Below, in pieces: positions 52,190 to 61,413 of a stretch of 64,000 nt of DNA (positions are counted from its first letter, which is position 1; the number at the start of each line of letters is the position of its first letter). The notes under the pieces were generated by a model. The model did not search any database and had not been told where the DNA came from. It saw only the letters and a list, made by a program, of their open reading frames with translations. The position numbers and the translations under genes were made by a program. The stretch lies in the NCBI GenBank assembly GCA_023444055.1, contig JAEZRV010000024.1, forward strand, positions 51,493 to 115,492, in the 5' to 3' direction. Source of the DNA: Bacillota bacterium (lineage in GTDB: Bacteria > Bacillota > Clostridia > Acetivibrionales > DSM-1351).

Positions 52190-52799
52190 ATAAGATATTT
52201 AGTTGAAAACGAAAGCCTAAAAATCTATTTCATAAATCGACTTGATTAAATCAGTGTCCTATATTTTAATATCATTAAGGTTTCTCAAAATTACCACATA
52301 GCGTTAGTGCTTCCTCTCGCTATTTAAGCACATTAATCTTGTTTTTACTTGTGCATTTCGGATATATTATTACCAAGTGGAAAAATATCATGTTTTAACA
52401 TACCAACTTATTCAAATGTTTCTGCATACTTTATTTTATGCATAAAATACTTTAATAATTTATATTAAAATTACGTGTATTTGCAAAGCATGGGAATAGT
52501 AAAATAATTAGTGATAAAATTATTGGAATTAAACGTCTATAGCTCATATATCCCTCCTCGTTGAAACGCCGCCCATGTAATGAAATTTTTCTGCAATCGA
52601 AAAATTCCATTTTGAATCTAGGCGTTTTAATATATTGTATTATTTGCTGAAATTATCGTCAAGTGAGCAGTTTACAATTTCGTTTTGTGGACATAATAAA
52701 TAAGCCTTATATTTTTTAAAATATAGTAATTTATATATTTAGAATTTTAGTAAGAGACATTTACAATTCAAAAATGTAAGTACATTAATAACATTTCTA
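52190..52799. other. 610-base region enclosed by the 16-bp inverted repeats
   Basis: No gene. It contains the 66-bp structured repeat at 52561 and AT-rich DNA that should include the divergent promoters of the hydrolase and tlp. Confidence 0.4.
52561..52626. repeat. 66-bp structured intergenic repeat, copy 2
   Basis: Same architecture as 1041-1106: outer arms AACGCC/GGCGTT, inner 13-base arms with one mismatch, loop TGCAATC. A T-A pair of copy 1 is G-C here. Confidence 0.8.
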
Positions 52800-52815
52800 A
52801 GGAGGTGCAGTCCAT
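52800..52815 (+). repeat. 16-bp inverted repeat, right copy
   Basis: AGGAGGTGCAGTCCAT followed by TTTTTC, so the ribosome-site-like sequence meets ATT rather than ATG. It is 41 bases before tlp, too far to serve it. Confidence 0.8.
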
Positions 52816-52856
52816 TTTTTCTTTCATTTTATATTATTATATTGGAAAGATAATAC

Positions 52857-53078
52857 ATGGACATAAATATGAAGCAAACTAAAAATCCAGATAACCGTGC
52901 AAATGAAGAGGAAAGAGTTAAAACAAAAATTAATAAGACTATGCACAATGCTGAGGTCGCAAATGAAATACTTGAAAAAACAAATGATGATGTATTGAAA
53001 AAAAGATTAATCGAGAAAAACTCCAGAAGACAGGATGCAGTCAACAAAATGAAAGAGGAAATTACAGAGGATAAATAG
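52857..53078 (+). CDS. tlp: Tlp-family small acid-soluble spore protein
   Basis: Small spore-core protein of the Tlp family, made in the forespore. It is 73 residues, highly charged and helical. Family features are NPDNRANEEERVKTKINKT near the N terminus, then a helical middle (NAEVANEILEKTNDDVLKK) and the end EKNSRRQDAVNKMKEEITED. This supports a spore-forming host. The ATG at 52857 follows GGAAAG by 8 bases; an ATG at 52869 is also possible. It stands alone upstream of the pheST leader. A sporulation sigma-G promoter is expected but I cannot identify its boxes with confidence. Confidence 0.88.
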   Translation: MDINMKQTKNPDNRANEEERVKTKINKTMHNAEVANEILEKTNDDVLKKRLIEKNSRRQDAVNKMKEEITEDK

Positions 53079-53142
53079 CTTGTATTTTGCTCAAATCTTT
53101 TGCTGGAAAGCTGAGTAAAAAAATAATTTGTAAAATTCCACC

Positions 53143-53171
53143 TTGAATGTTTTAATCTATATTGCTATAAT
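53143..53171 (+). promoter_or_regulatory. Promoter of the pheST leader
   Basis: TTGAAT (53143-53148), 17 bases, TATAAT (53166-53171). Confidence 0.65.
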
Positions 53172-53177
53172 AACTAA

Positions 53178-53713
53178 CATATAATCTAGTTTGCAAAAAA
53201 TACCGTTTTGTTGCAAGCTTGTATGATTAACAAACAAATAAAAGCAATGATGGAGAAAAGTAAGCGAGAACAGGATGTTGCAGAGATAAGGTATCATCGG
53301 CTGAAAGTACCTTTAGCAGACTACTTGCCCAAGTTCCCTCTTGAGCTGTGACTCTGAACCGTTTTATGATTAAATGAATGTGTATCTCTAAGAACATTTA
53401 CTGTATTGATGAATTAATAAATACTGTGTTAATTGTTAATAAATCTTTACAGAAAAGTGGAACAGGCAAAAAGTATACACTAAACAAATCAATGTAGGAG
53501 TCGCCGGTTAATACCGTTAAAATTTACAAGAGTTTAGTTAATATAGGAATTCCTAAAGTCAATTACATTGACTTTTGTAGGAAGGCTAAAACCAAAGGTA
53601 GCTTGAAAGTATAGAGTTTTCTTTTGTGATTATAGCTCAACTATATGCTGAAAAATCTGGGTGGTACCGCGAAGAATGCCTTCGTCCCTTTTGTTGGGAT
53701 GAGGGCTTTATTT
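53178..53713 (+). promoter_or_regulatory. T-box leader of pheST
   Basis: Regulatory leader that senses uncharged tRNA-Phe. The T-box sequence GGGTGGTACCGCG is at 53659-53671; its TGGT bulge matches a tRNA ending in ACCA, as tRNA-Phe does. Stem I probably starts near 53250 (GAGAAAAGTAAGCGAGAACA, then GGCTGAAAG). A TTC Phe codon in CAAGTTCCC (about 53329-53337) is a candidate specifier, less certain. A factor-independent terminator at 53678-53713 follows. When tRNA-Phe is uncharged the antiterminator forms and pheST is transcribed. Confidence 0.92.
53678..53713 (+). terminator. Conditional terminator of the T-box
   Basis: GCCTTCGTCCC pairs with GGGATGAGGGC (11 bp with G-U pairs) around TTTTGTT, then TTTATTTTTTG. 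Confidence 0.88.
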
Positions 53714-53813
53714 TTTGTCTAATAAAGATGTTAATTGAGTTCGTGTCGGTAATTTATGGAGTTTTATACCTATGGAGTGGCATGGACATAAATAACGAAA
53801 GGAGATAATAGAC

Positions 53814-54845
53814 GTGATTGAAAAAATCAGTAATTTAAGAGATGCAGCTCTTAGCAAAATAAAAGAAGCTGCCACAAGCAATGAGGTTGAAGAGCTCAGA
53901 GTAAAGCTTTTAGGAAAAAAAGGTGAATTGACAGAAATGCTCAAGGATCTCAAAAACATGGCTATTGAAGAAAGAAAGCAGTTTGGACAAGAGGCGAATG
54001 AGCTAAAAAATGAATTAAGTGAAGTTTTAGAGGCAAAATTTAAAGAAATTAGCAATAATGACGTTAAAAAGTCATTAAGCAAAGGCTCAAACTTTGATAT
54101 TTCATTGCCAGGTACGAAGTTCCAAGTAGGTTCACTGCATCCGGTTACTATCGTTCAAAAGGAAGTAGAAAGAATATTTACCGGTATGGGCTTCAACATT
54201 GTTGATGGACCTGAAGTGGAGGAGGAATTCTTTAACTTTGAGGCACTAAACATACCTAAAAACCACCCTGCCAGAGATATGCAGGATACTTACTGGCTTG
54301 AGAACGGCTCACTACTTCGAACTCATACTTCACCATGTCAGGTAAGAGCTATGCAGAAGTATGGAGCACCATTAAAGGTAATAGCACCAGGTAGATGCTT
54401 TAGAAATGAAAGCACTGATGCTTCACATGAAAATACTTTCTTCCAGCTTGAAGGAATGATGATAGATAAAAATGTTTCTATTGCAAATTTAATATATGTT
54501 ATGAAAATACTGTTGTCAGAAATTTTCAAAAGAGATGTTAAAGTAAGATTGAGACCAGGATTTTTCCCATTTGTTGAACCTGGATTTGAGCTGGATCTTA
54601 ACTGTATGATATGCGGAGGTTCTGGCTGTCCTACTTGTAAACATTCAGGCTGGATAGAATTGCTTCCTTGTGGAATGGTTCATCCAAATGTTCTTCGTGC
54701 AGGAGGCATTGACCCTGAAGAGTATACAGGCTTTGCATTTGGTGTAGGACTAACAAGACTTGCAATGATGAAATATGGAATTAGTGATATTCGTGTTCTC
54801 AACTCTGGAGATTTGAGAGCATTAGAACAATTTTCAGTAAGATAG
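53814..54845 (+). CDS. pheS: Phenylalanyl-tRNA synthetase alpha subunit
   Basis: Catalytic subunit of the (alpha-beta)2 enzyme that charges tRNA-Phe. The N-terminal ~90 residues are the coiled-coil tRNA-binding domain. Class II motifs are visible: motif 1 near HPVTIVQKEVERIFTGMGF, motif 2 RTHTSPCQVRAM ... IAPGRCFRNESTDASHENTFFQLEG, and motif 3 GFAFGVGLTRLAMMKYGI. CMICGGSGCPTCKHSGW is an unusual but known Cys-bearing insert of clostridial enzymes. Length 343 is typical. The GTG start follows GAAAGGAG. Expression is governed by the T-box upstream. Confidence 0.97.
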   Translation: MIEKISNLRDAALSKIKEAATSNEVEELRVKLLGKKGELTEMLKDLKNMAIEERKQFGQEANELKNELSEVLEAKFKEISNNDVKKSLSKGSNFDISLPGTKFQVGSLHPVTIVQKEVERIFTGMGFNIVDGPEVEEEFFNFEALNIPKNHPARDMQDTYWLENGSLLRTHTSPCQVRAMQKYGAPLKVIAPGRCFRNESTDASHENTFFQLEGMMIDKNVSIANLIYVMKILLSEIFKRDVKVRLRPGFFPFVEPGFELDLNCMICGGSGCPTCKHSGWIELLPCGMVHPNVLRAGGIDPEEYTGFAFGVGLTRLAMMKYGISDIRVLNSGDLRALEQFSVR

Positions 54846-54857
54846 GGGGGAAGCAAA

Positions 54858-57239
54858 TTGAAAATTTCATTAAATTGGATAAAAGATTATGTTAATTTAG
54901 ATGGTATAGATATAAAAGAGCTATGGTATAGATTCACAATGTCTACAGCTGAGGTTGAAGAGGTAGAGTTTGTAGGTCAAGATATTAAAAATGTAGTAGT
55001 TGGTAAGGTAATTAGCGTTGTTCCTCATCCAGAGTCCAAAAAGCTAAAAATTACTCAGGTTGATTCAGGTGATGGAATACTGCAAATAGTATGTGGAGCA
55101 CCCAATGTTACTGAAGGTATTTTAGTTCCATTAGCAAAAATAGGTGGTTCAGTTAAGAAGCTTCCTAAGCTTGGAAAAGTGAAGCTAGTTGGAGTAGAAA
55201 GCTTTGGTATGTTATGTTCAGCGGAGGAGCTGGGTATTAGTGATGATCACAGCGGGCTTCTGATTTTAGAAGGGGATTATGCACCTGGTACAGACATTAA
55301 ATCAATAATTGACATTGATGATGTTATTGTTGAAATAGATAATAAATCTCTAACAAACAGACCTGATTTATGGGGACATTACGGAATTGCTCGTGAAATT
55401 GCTGCTATTTATGGCAGAGAGCTGAAGCCAATGCAATTAGACAGCTTAGCAGGCTCAGAAGGCAAGAATAAGGTTGATATTAATGTTGAAGATACAGAAA
55501 AATGTCTTAGATATTCCAGCATAAAAGTAGATGGTGCAACTGATTTGCAAACATCAATGAACATGAAGGTAAGGTTGTTCTACTGCGGAATGAGGCCAAT
55601 TTCACCATTAGTTGATTTAACAAACTACTTAATGCTTGAACTTGGTCAGCCAATGCATGCATTTGATAGCAGACAGGTTGAAAGTGGAATTGTTGTAAGA
55701 TCTACAAAAGAGCCAACAATGTTCAAGACACTTGATGGTTCAGAAAGAAATCTTCCAGAAGACGTTCTGCTTATTTGCAATAAGGAAAGACCTGTTGCAA
55801 TAGCTGGAATCATGGGTGGAGAAAATTCTGAAGTATTAGAGGACACAACATCTATTCTATTAGAGTCAGCTACCTTTGATGGCCCTTCTATAAGAAAGGG
55901 TTCAACAAAAATTGGTTTGCGTACTGAGGCTAGTGCCCGTTATGAAAAATGCCTTGACCCCAATATTACAGTTATTGCAATACAAAGATTTGTTAAGCTG
56001 TTAAAGGATATGAAACAAGACATTACATTTGCATCAGCTTTGTCAGATGTATACTGCAAGAATCTAGAGCCAATTGACATTACAATTACAAAGCCATACA
56101 TTGACAGATATATTGGAAATAATTTATCACAGGAAAAAATGGTTGAGGTATTGAGGTCATTGGAATTTGGAGTTGAGGTTGAGGGCGATACCTTTAAAAT
56201 AAAAGTTCCAACCTTTAGAGCTACAAAAGATATTACAATGAAGGTTGATATAATCGAAGAGATTACCAGAATATACGGCTATGACAATATAGTTCCACAG
56301 ACTTTGGATATTGCATTAAAGCCTCTTGAATATAATGAAGAAAGACTTACAGATCACAAGATTAAGGAATTGTTATCCGAAAGATTTGGCGCAAGTGAGG
56401 TAATGAGCTACATTTGGTATGATAACACTTATAATGCCAAGATGGGAATTGATACCAACGGACAGGTAAAAGTTCTAAATCCTCAGGCTCAGGATGCAAA
56501 TACTTTAAGAGAAAGTATGGTTCCTGGTATGATTGGCTTTGCGGAAAAGAATGAAAAAGTATATGATGATTATTCTATTTTTGAAATTGGAAGTGTATTT
56601 AGTGCTGCAAATCCAAAAGAAAAATGTGAACAGCACAAGAATATTTGTGTGTTGCTAGGAAGCAAGATTAAGAGTGAAGAAGAGTTGTTCTATGATTTAA
56701 AGGGAATTATGACATTTATCTCTAAGACACTCAGAAATATTACTCCTGAGTTTGCTGCATGTACAAGTGGATTCAATTGGGTTCATCCTATGAAATCAGT
56801 TGATATTAGTTATAATGGAAAGCTTATGGGATATATTAGTGTTATTCACCCAGCTATAAAGAAGAATATCGGTAAGAAGGTTAATGTAGCTGTATTAGAA
56901 ATAAACAGAGATATTCTGCAAGCTATAGATTTTGAAGCAATTAAATATAAAGACTTATCCAAATTCCCTGAAGTAAAGCTGGACTACAGCTTCTTGGTTG
57001 ACAATGAGGTTACATTTGAGAAGCTGCTTGAGGATATCGGTGGCTTTAAGTCAGAACTTTTAAACAGCTTTGAGTTTGTGACTATTTATACAGGCAAAGG
57101 CTTGCCAGAAGGTAAAAAGAGTATGACGTTCAGATTTATTATTGGCTCAAACGAAAAGACACTAGCCAGCGATGATATAAATGGCTTTGCAAAGAGCATA
57201 ATAGATTATATGGATGGATTGGGTTATACGTTGAGATAG
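54858..57239 (+). CDS. pheT: Phenylalanyl-tRNA synthetase beta subunit
   Basis: Structural and editing subunit, 793 residues, the usual size. Domain order: tRNA-binding OB fold at about 40-150 (VVVGKVISVVPHPESKKLKITQVDSGD), B3/B4 editing domain (about 210-390), B5 (about 400-475), the catalytic-like core, and a C-terminal ferredoxin-like anticodon-binding domain (about 700-793, KFPEVKLDYSFLVDNEVTFE ... SMTFRFIIGSNEKTL). TTG start 12 bases after pheS, behind GGGGGGAAG, so the two are translated from one message. A bidirectional hairpin at 57306-57348 ends the region. Confidence 0.97.
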   Translation: MKISLNWIKDYVNLDGIDIKELWYRFTMSTAEVEEVEFVGQDIKNVVVGKVISVVPHPESKKLKITQVDSGDGILQIVCGAPNVTEGILVPLAKIGGSVKKLPKLGKVKLVGVESFGMLCSAEELGISDDHSGLLILEGDYAPGTDIKSIIDIDDVIVEIDNKSLTNRPDLWGHYGIAREIAAIYGRELKPMQLDSLAGSEGKNKVDINVEDTEKCLRYSSIKVDGATDLQTSMNMKVRLFYCGMRPISPLVDLTNYLMLELGQPMHAFDSRQVESGIVVRSTKEPTMFKTLDGSERNLPEDVLLICNKERPVAIAGIMGGENSEVLEDTTSILLESATFDGPSIRKGSTKIGLRTEASARYEKCLDPNITVIAIQRFVKLLKDMKQDITFASALSDVYCKNLEPIDITITKPYIDRYIGNNLSQEKMVEVLRSLEFGVEVEGDTFKIKVPTFRATKDITMKVDIIEEITRIYGYDNIVPQTLDIALKPLEYNEERLTDHKIKELLSERFGASEVMSYIWYDNTYNAKMGIDTNGQVKVLNPQAQDANTLRESMVPGMIGFAEKNEKVYDDYSIFEIGSVFSAANPKEKCEQHKNICVLLGSKIKSEEELFYDLKGIMTFISKTLRNITPEFAACTSGFNWVHPMKSVDISYNGKLMGYISVIHPAIKKNIGKKVNVAVLEINRDILQAIDFEAIKYKDLSKFPEVKLDYSFLVDNEVTFEKLLEDIGGFKSELLNSFEFVTIYTGKGLPEGKKSMTFRFIIGSNEKTLASDDINGFAKSIIDYMDGLGYTLR

Positions 57240-57305
57240 CGATAGAAAGAATATAATACTATTTGAAAAAAATATATTAGGGGCTGCTACAAAACTAGTA
57301 ATTAA

Positions 57306-57348
57306 AAACCTCCAAATTGATGTTGAAATATACATCATTTGGAGGTTT
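57306..57348. terminator. Bidirectional hairpin between pheT and the surface protein gene
   Basis: AAACCTCCAAA pairs with TTTGGAGGTTT, with TGATGT/ACATCA continuing inside. The minus strand ends in TTTTT. It shares its arm sequence with the hairpin at 59056-59102. Confidence 0.8.
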
Positions 57349-57401
57349 AAATTTGTTGGAAATTAACTACAATAGGCTCAAAGAACTATAGTATCTTAAG
57401 T

Positions 57402-58910
57402 TTATCTTACTGTCAAAGTTTTTCCCGATGGAGATATATTACCGTAATAATCACAAATATTATAATCTTGTCTTACCGTAGTTTTTGCAGGAGTATTGTC
57501 TGAATTAGCTTTTATAGATAATACTATTTCATTATTATTTGCACCATTTGAAATAGATGTTACAGTATATCCCTCAACAACATAAGTAAGAATAGAAAGT
57601 GAATAAAGATTAATCGCTTCGCTGTAGGATATAGTTATTGTTCCCGTTGTATCTTTAGCCACCATGCCATCTACAGTGGAAGTTAAAATATCACCTGATG
57701 CAACAACCTTTTCTATTGGCTCTGTTAAGTCATTAGAATCATGGTCATAGGTAATAACCTCTGGGGCAACCTTATCATTTATAGGAATTATTTGTGAAGG
57801 CATTAAACGAGTTCCGAATACTGACTCTGATCTTGGATTTTGGCTGGTAGTTGCTGTTATAGCAGAGCCATTGTACGTAGCGTCAGTACCCATCTCTTTA
57901 TCAAGAACTAATACTATTTCGGTGTTATCATTGCCGTTAACTATTATTGATTCTATATATGCAATTCTTATTGCACCCTCAGTGACTCCAGTTAATGATA
58001 TATCAGTGTTGGAGTATACAGCCAGCTTACTGTTAAAAGTAACCTTAACCTTATTTTTTGCAATTAATTCAGCAGATTTAATTAATACCCGACCTTCAGA
58101 AATTGCATTTAAATTAACTTTCTCAGTTGAAGCATTCAATGTTTTACCAGATAAATCTGTAATAGGTGATATCATGACGTTTGGCTTATTTACTGTTGTT
58201 GTCATATCAATGAGAACTGACTTGTTAGATATTTTAGTAACTGTATCATCAGTTCCCAAAGGAACGCATATTGCACCTGATGTTGTCGCAACCATGTAAT
58301 TTGATTTATCAAGCATCTGTGCTTCATTCATAGGCTCACTAAAATTTATGATTATTTTACCAAATTCATTAACAGTAAAACATTCAAATTCTTTGACAAA
58401 CGGAGCTGTGCTATCTCCAGTCGTAAATGTAAATATAATATCAGAATCTATTTTGTCTCCATTAGCATCTTTAGCATCTTTAATAATTACCATATGCTTA
58501 GTATTATCGAGTAAAATCGTATTGACATGTAATGTAAGACTTTTATTTACTGAGTCTAATACTGGTGTGAAAGGTATATAATAAATATCATTTACTGCCT
58601 TAATCTCGTAGCTTGCTGTGTCTAGTGCAACTGTACTGTTAATGGTATTTATTCTACCAATTTTTATAGTAGAATATGAAACTAATTGTGAATTTTCATC
58701 TGTATCATATGAGCTAGTATTACTAGAGTTGATGGCATCTCCATTAATTAAGCATTGAATCAGATTACTATTTTGACCAATTGTTTTTGCACTTTTAGAA
58801 GAGCTACCTGCTTGCTGGGCATTAATTGGAGCTGAATAGGACAATACAATGCTTATTGCGAGAAAAAGAATTGCTATTTTCTTTCTAATTATGTACTTAA
58901 TAAAAATCAT
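57402..58910 (-). CDS. Secreted Ig-like repeat protein (SbsA-Ig type), paralog 1
   Basis: Probably exported surface protein built of bacterial Ig-like domains of the SbsA/CopC type. Signal peptide KYIIRKKIAILFLAISIVLSYSAPINAQ is followed by a Ser/Asn-rich segment and repeated Ig-like units (TAPFVKEFECFTVNEFGKIIINFSEPMNE; VKVTFNSKLAVYSNTDISLTG). No LPXTG, SLH or dockerin. The start is unclear: ATG 58910 is only one base from GGAG, whereas ATT 58901 is 9 bases away. Three tandem copies of the leader unit would give a longer frame to 59000. Paralog 2 lies directly upstream. Function unknown; adhesion or cell-surface structure is likely. Confidence 0.78.
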   Translation of the reverse strand: MIFIKYIIRKKIAILFLAISIVLSYSAPINAQQAGSSSKSAKTIGQNSNLIQCLINGDAINSSNTSSYDTDENSQLVSYSTIKIGRINTINSTVALDTASYEIKAVNDIYYIPFTPVLDSVNKSLTLHVNTILLDNTKHMVIIKDAKDANGDKIDSDIIFTFTTGDSTAPFVKEFECFTVNEFGKIIINFSEPMNEAQMLDKSNYMVATTSGAICVPLGTDDTVTKISNKSVLIDMTTTVNKPNVMISPITDLSGKTLNASTEKVNLNAISEGRVLIKSAELIAKNKVKVTFNSKLAVYSNTDISLTGVTEGAIRIAYIESIIVNGNDNTEIVLVLDKEMGTDATYNGSAITATTSQNPRSESVFGTRLMPSQIIPINDKVAPEVITYDHDSNDLTEPIEKVVASGDILTSTVDGMVAKDTTGTITISYSEAINLYSLSILTYVVEGYTVTSISNGANNNEIVLSIKANSDNTPAKTTVRQDYNICDYYGNISPSGKTLTVR

Positions 58911-59000
58911 CTCCTTTTGTTTTTGTGTAATCATGTACTTGATAAAAATTATCTCCTTTTGTTTTTTTGTAATCATGTACTTAATAAAAGTATCTTCCAT
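58881..59000 (-). repeat. Three tandem copies of a 42-bp leader unit
   Basis: Each unit on the minus strand has AAAGGAGAT(A/G)ATTTTTAT then AAGTACAT(G/A)ATTA, i.e. a ribosome site plus the first signal-peptide codons. They repeat in frame. The outermost unit is degenerate in its ribosome site. Confidence 0.8.
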
Positions 59001-59055
59001 AATATTAATATTATATAAATTATACTAAAATAAGAAAAATAAACAATTGATATTC

Positions 59056-59102
59056 AAAAGCCTCCAAATGATGTTGGATAAATGCATCATTTGGAGGCTT
59101 TT
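59056..59102. terminator. Bidirectional hairpin between the two surface-protein genes
   Basis: A perfect 18-bp stem (59056-59073 with 59085-59102) containing CCTCCAAATGATG, a paralog of the hairpin at 57306. Confidence 0.85.
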
Positions 59103-59118
59103 GTAATGTTAAAGGTTG

Positions 59119-61413
59119 TTATGGATATAATTGTATGGCATTCTTTTTATAGGAAAATGATATGTTATACATGGCTTTTTTATTTCCAGAATAATCCGTT
59201 ATAGTGATATTATCATCTGTGCTCTTGTTGTCGATAGTTATGCGTATTGTACCATCAACCAGTTTTTCTGTTAAAGTAAGAGTTATGGTGTTACCTGATA
59301 ATTCAGCATTTTGTACGAAATATGGTATGGATTTTGCATCGGCATCGGCTTCGGCTTCGTCTATGGCTTTCTGTATGTCACTAGAGGAGTCAATATTAAA
59401 TAATTTATATTCATAATCTGATTTTAAAGTCTGAATCTTTACACTGAAGATTCTATTATCAAGAATATTGTTATCAGACTCAGTATGTACTAGTTCTGAA
59501 AATGTTAGTTTAATAGTATCTTCGCCTATTACTTTGGCACTTGAAATTATGGGTGATATTGTATCTGATACAGGAAATTCAACTTCTGTATCTTCGAGAA
59601 GTGCCCCACCATGTGCTGTTTTAATGCCTTTTCTAATTAGTAGTTTTGCAGTTGCCCCATTAGTAAGGTTTTGATTTAAAGTAATTTCAGCGGTTTTTGA
59701 AGAACTATCGCCGAATGCATCAATTGGTTGCAATTTCTTCACTGTATTATCGATTTCAATGTGTCCAGAATAGTTAGAAAAATATTTACGTGAATCTTCA
59801 TTGTAATTGATACCACCAGGAATAGGAGATATTAAATCAGTACCTTTATCTTTTATTTCATAATAGATTATGTTTTCTGAATATACTTTGTCCATTTCTA
59901 TAGGAAACTTAACCTCTATTTTGTTTAGAGAGAGTACCCGCACTGTAACTTCTTTTGAATAATTAAAGATAAATTGTTTAGAAGGAACTTTGTTGCCAGC
60001 ATAATCCTGTATAGCATTAGAGGCATTAGTGCTTGCAGCATTGACAGTGATACTGTACATCCCTTCAGGCAGGACTTCATCTGATGTAAGCACTATAGTA
60101 TTATCAGAAAGCTTTGCACTTTTTACTTTAAATTCTTTTGTAATATTAGTTTTGTCAATTACAATAGGATTGTATGTAATACGGAAGTTTTCAGGATTAA
60201 GTATGTCGGTATTAGTTCCGTCATAAACAGGTTCTGAGAAGATGATGTGTAAAGCTTTATCACTAATAATTTCTACATGTGAAAATTGGGGTATATTATT
60301 ATCCAATACAGTAACAAATACTTCTTTATCCTCTGAAAGTGTTTCGCCATTGAATGCTTTTATTCCCTTTTTTACTTTTACCTTTGCAGTTTTCCCCTTT
60401 GTTAATTTAGTACTTATACTATCATTTAATGTTATAAGTGCTGTTTTTACATCTTTGAGCTTTATAGATTCAGATGTAATAGGCATAGTATTTTCCAGAT
60501 TATCTTTTATTTCATAAAAATCGATGTTTTGAATTGAGTCTTTATCCATTGCTATGTTGAAATTAATACTAATCTGCTTTGCATTTACTACTTGAATGGA
60601 ACTGACATCTGGTATAGAAGCGTTGTTTCCAAATATGAATGATAAGTAGCTTTCTGTTAAACAATTATCAGCATAATCTCTAATTATATTTGTTGTACTC
60701 TCAATATTGTTTTTTAATTTGATACTAACAGTACCTTCAGGCAAGCTTTTGGATAAAGATAGGAAAATTGCATTATCAGATAGTTTAGCATTACTAATTC
60801 TACATTCCTTACTTAGAACATAAACAATAAAGTTTTCTACAGAAAGAGTGTCAGAATTGCTTCCATCATAAATAGGTTCAGAGAATGTAAGCTTAATATT
60901 TTTTTCGTCTAGTGCTTCTGTAGTTAAAAGCACAGGACTCTCAAAATCCTCAACCTTTGCATCATATTCAAGATTATTATCTAATACTTTTCCGTTGGAA
61001 GCTTTTATTCCTTTTTTTATTGTAACCTTAGCGGTTGTTAGGTTTGACAACCTGTCATTAATATTATTGTTAAGTGTAATTATTGCGGTTTTTGTAAGCT
61101 CATCATATTTTACAGAACCTTCTGCAAGGTTAATAACATCTGTTCCTTTATCCTTTATTTCATAAAAGCTTATATCCTCAACTGATGTTTTATCCATAGA
61201 TGTATTGAATATTACTTGAAGTTGCTTTGCATTCAAGGATTTTATATAATTGACATATGTATCTGGATTATAAGCTGTTTCATACCCCAAAGACTTTGCA
61301 ATATCTGCGTTGATAGCCCCTACTTTCTGGGCATTAATTGGAGCTGAATAGGACAATACAATGCTTATTACGAGAAAAAGAATTACTATTTTCTTTCTAA
61401 TTATGTACTTGAT
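59119..61413 (-). CDS. Secreted Ig-like repeat protein (SbsA-Ig type), paralog 2
   Basis: Exported protein of about 764 residues, related to its neighbour by the signal peptide (KYIIRKKIVILFLVISIVLSYSAPINAQ). The mature part is three ~225-residue repeats. Each has two Ig-like units: one with a LNAKQLQVIFNTSMDK-type start and ISFYEIKDKGTD, and one with a LTFSEPIYDGSNSD-type motif followed by AKLSDNAIFLSL and IRDYADN. No anchoring motif is seen. The signal peptide is intact only if translation begins at ATC 61413, 8 bases after AAAGGAG; the nearest ATG is out of frame, and TTG 61356 would remove it. Confidence 0.78.
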   Translation of the reverse strand: MKYIIRKKIVILFLVISIVLSYSAPINAQKVGAINADIAKSLGYETAYNPDTYVNYIKSLNAKQLQVIFNTSMDKTSVEDISFYEIKDKGTDVINLAEGSVKYDELTKTAIITLNNNINDRLSNLTTAKVTIKKGIKASNGKVLDNNLEYDAKVEDFESPVLLTTEALDEKNIKLTFSEPIYDGSNSDTLSVENFIVYVLSKECRISNAKLSDNAIFLSLSKSLPEGTVSIKLKNNIESTTNIIRDYADNCLTESYLSFIFGNNASIPDVSSIQVVNAKQISINFNIAMDKDSIQNIDFYEIKDNLENTMPITSESIKLKDVKTALITLNDSISTKLTKGKTAKVKVKKGIKAFNGETLSEDKEVFVTVLDNNIPQFSHVEIISDKALHIIFSEPVYDGTNTDILNPENFRITYNPIVIDKTNITKEFKVKSAKLSDNTIVLTSDEVLPEGMYSITVNAASTNASNAIQDYAGNKVPSKQFIFNYSKEVTVRVLSLNKIEVKFPIEMDKVYSENIIYYEIKDKGTDLISPIPGGINYNEDSRKYFSNYSGHIEIDNTVKKLQPIDAFGDSSSKTAEITLNQNLTNGATAKLLIRKGIKTAHGGALLEDTEVEFPVSDTISPIISSAKVIGEDTIKLTFSELVHTESDNNILDNRIFSVKIQTLKSDYEYKLFNIDSSSDIQKAIDEAEADADAKSIPYFVQNAELSGNTITLTLTEKLVDGTIRITIDNKSTDDNITITDYSGNKKAMYNISFSYKKNAIQLYP

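Noticed and set aside
52813..52881. Short frame starting at ATT after the strong ribosome site
   Set aside because: About 22 codons of low-complexity composition overlapping tlp in another frame; no independent support.
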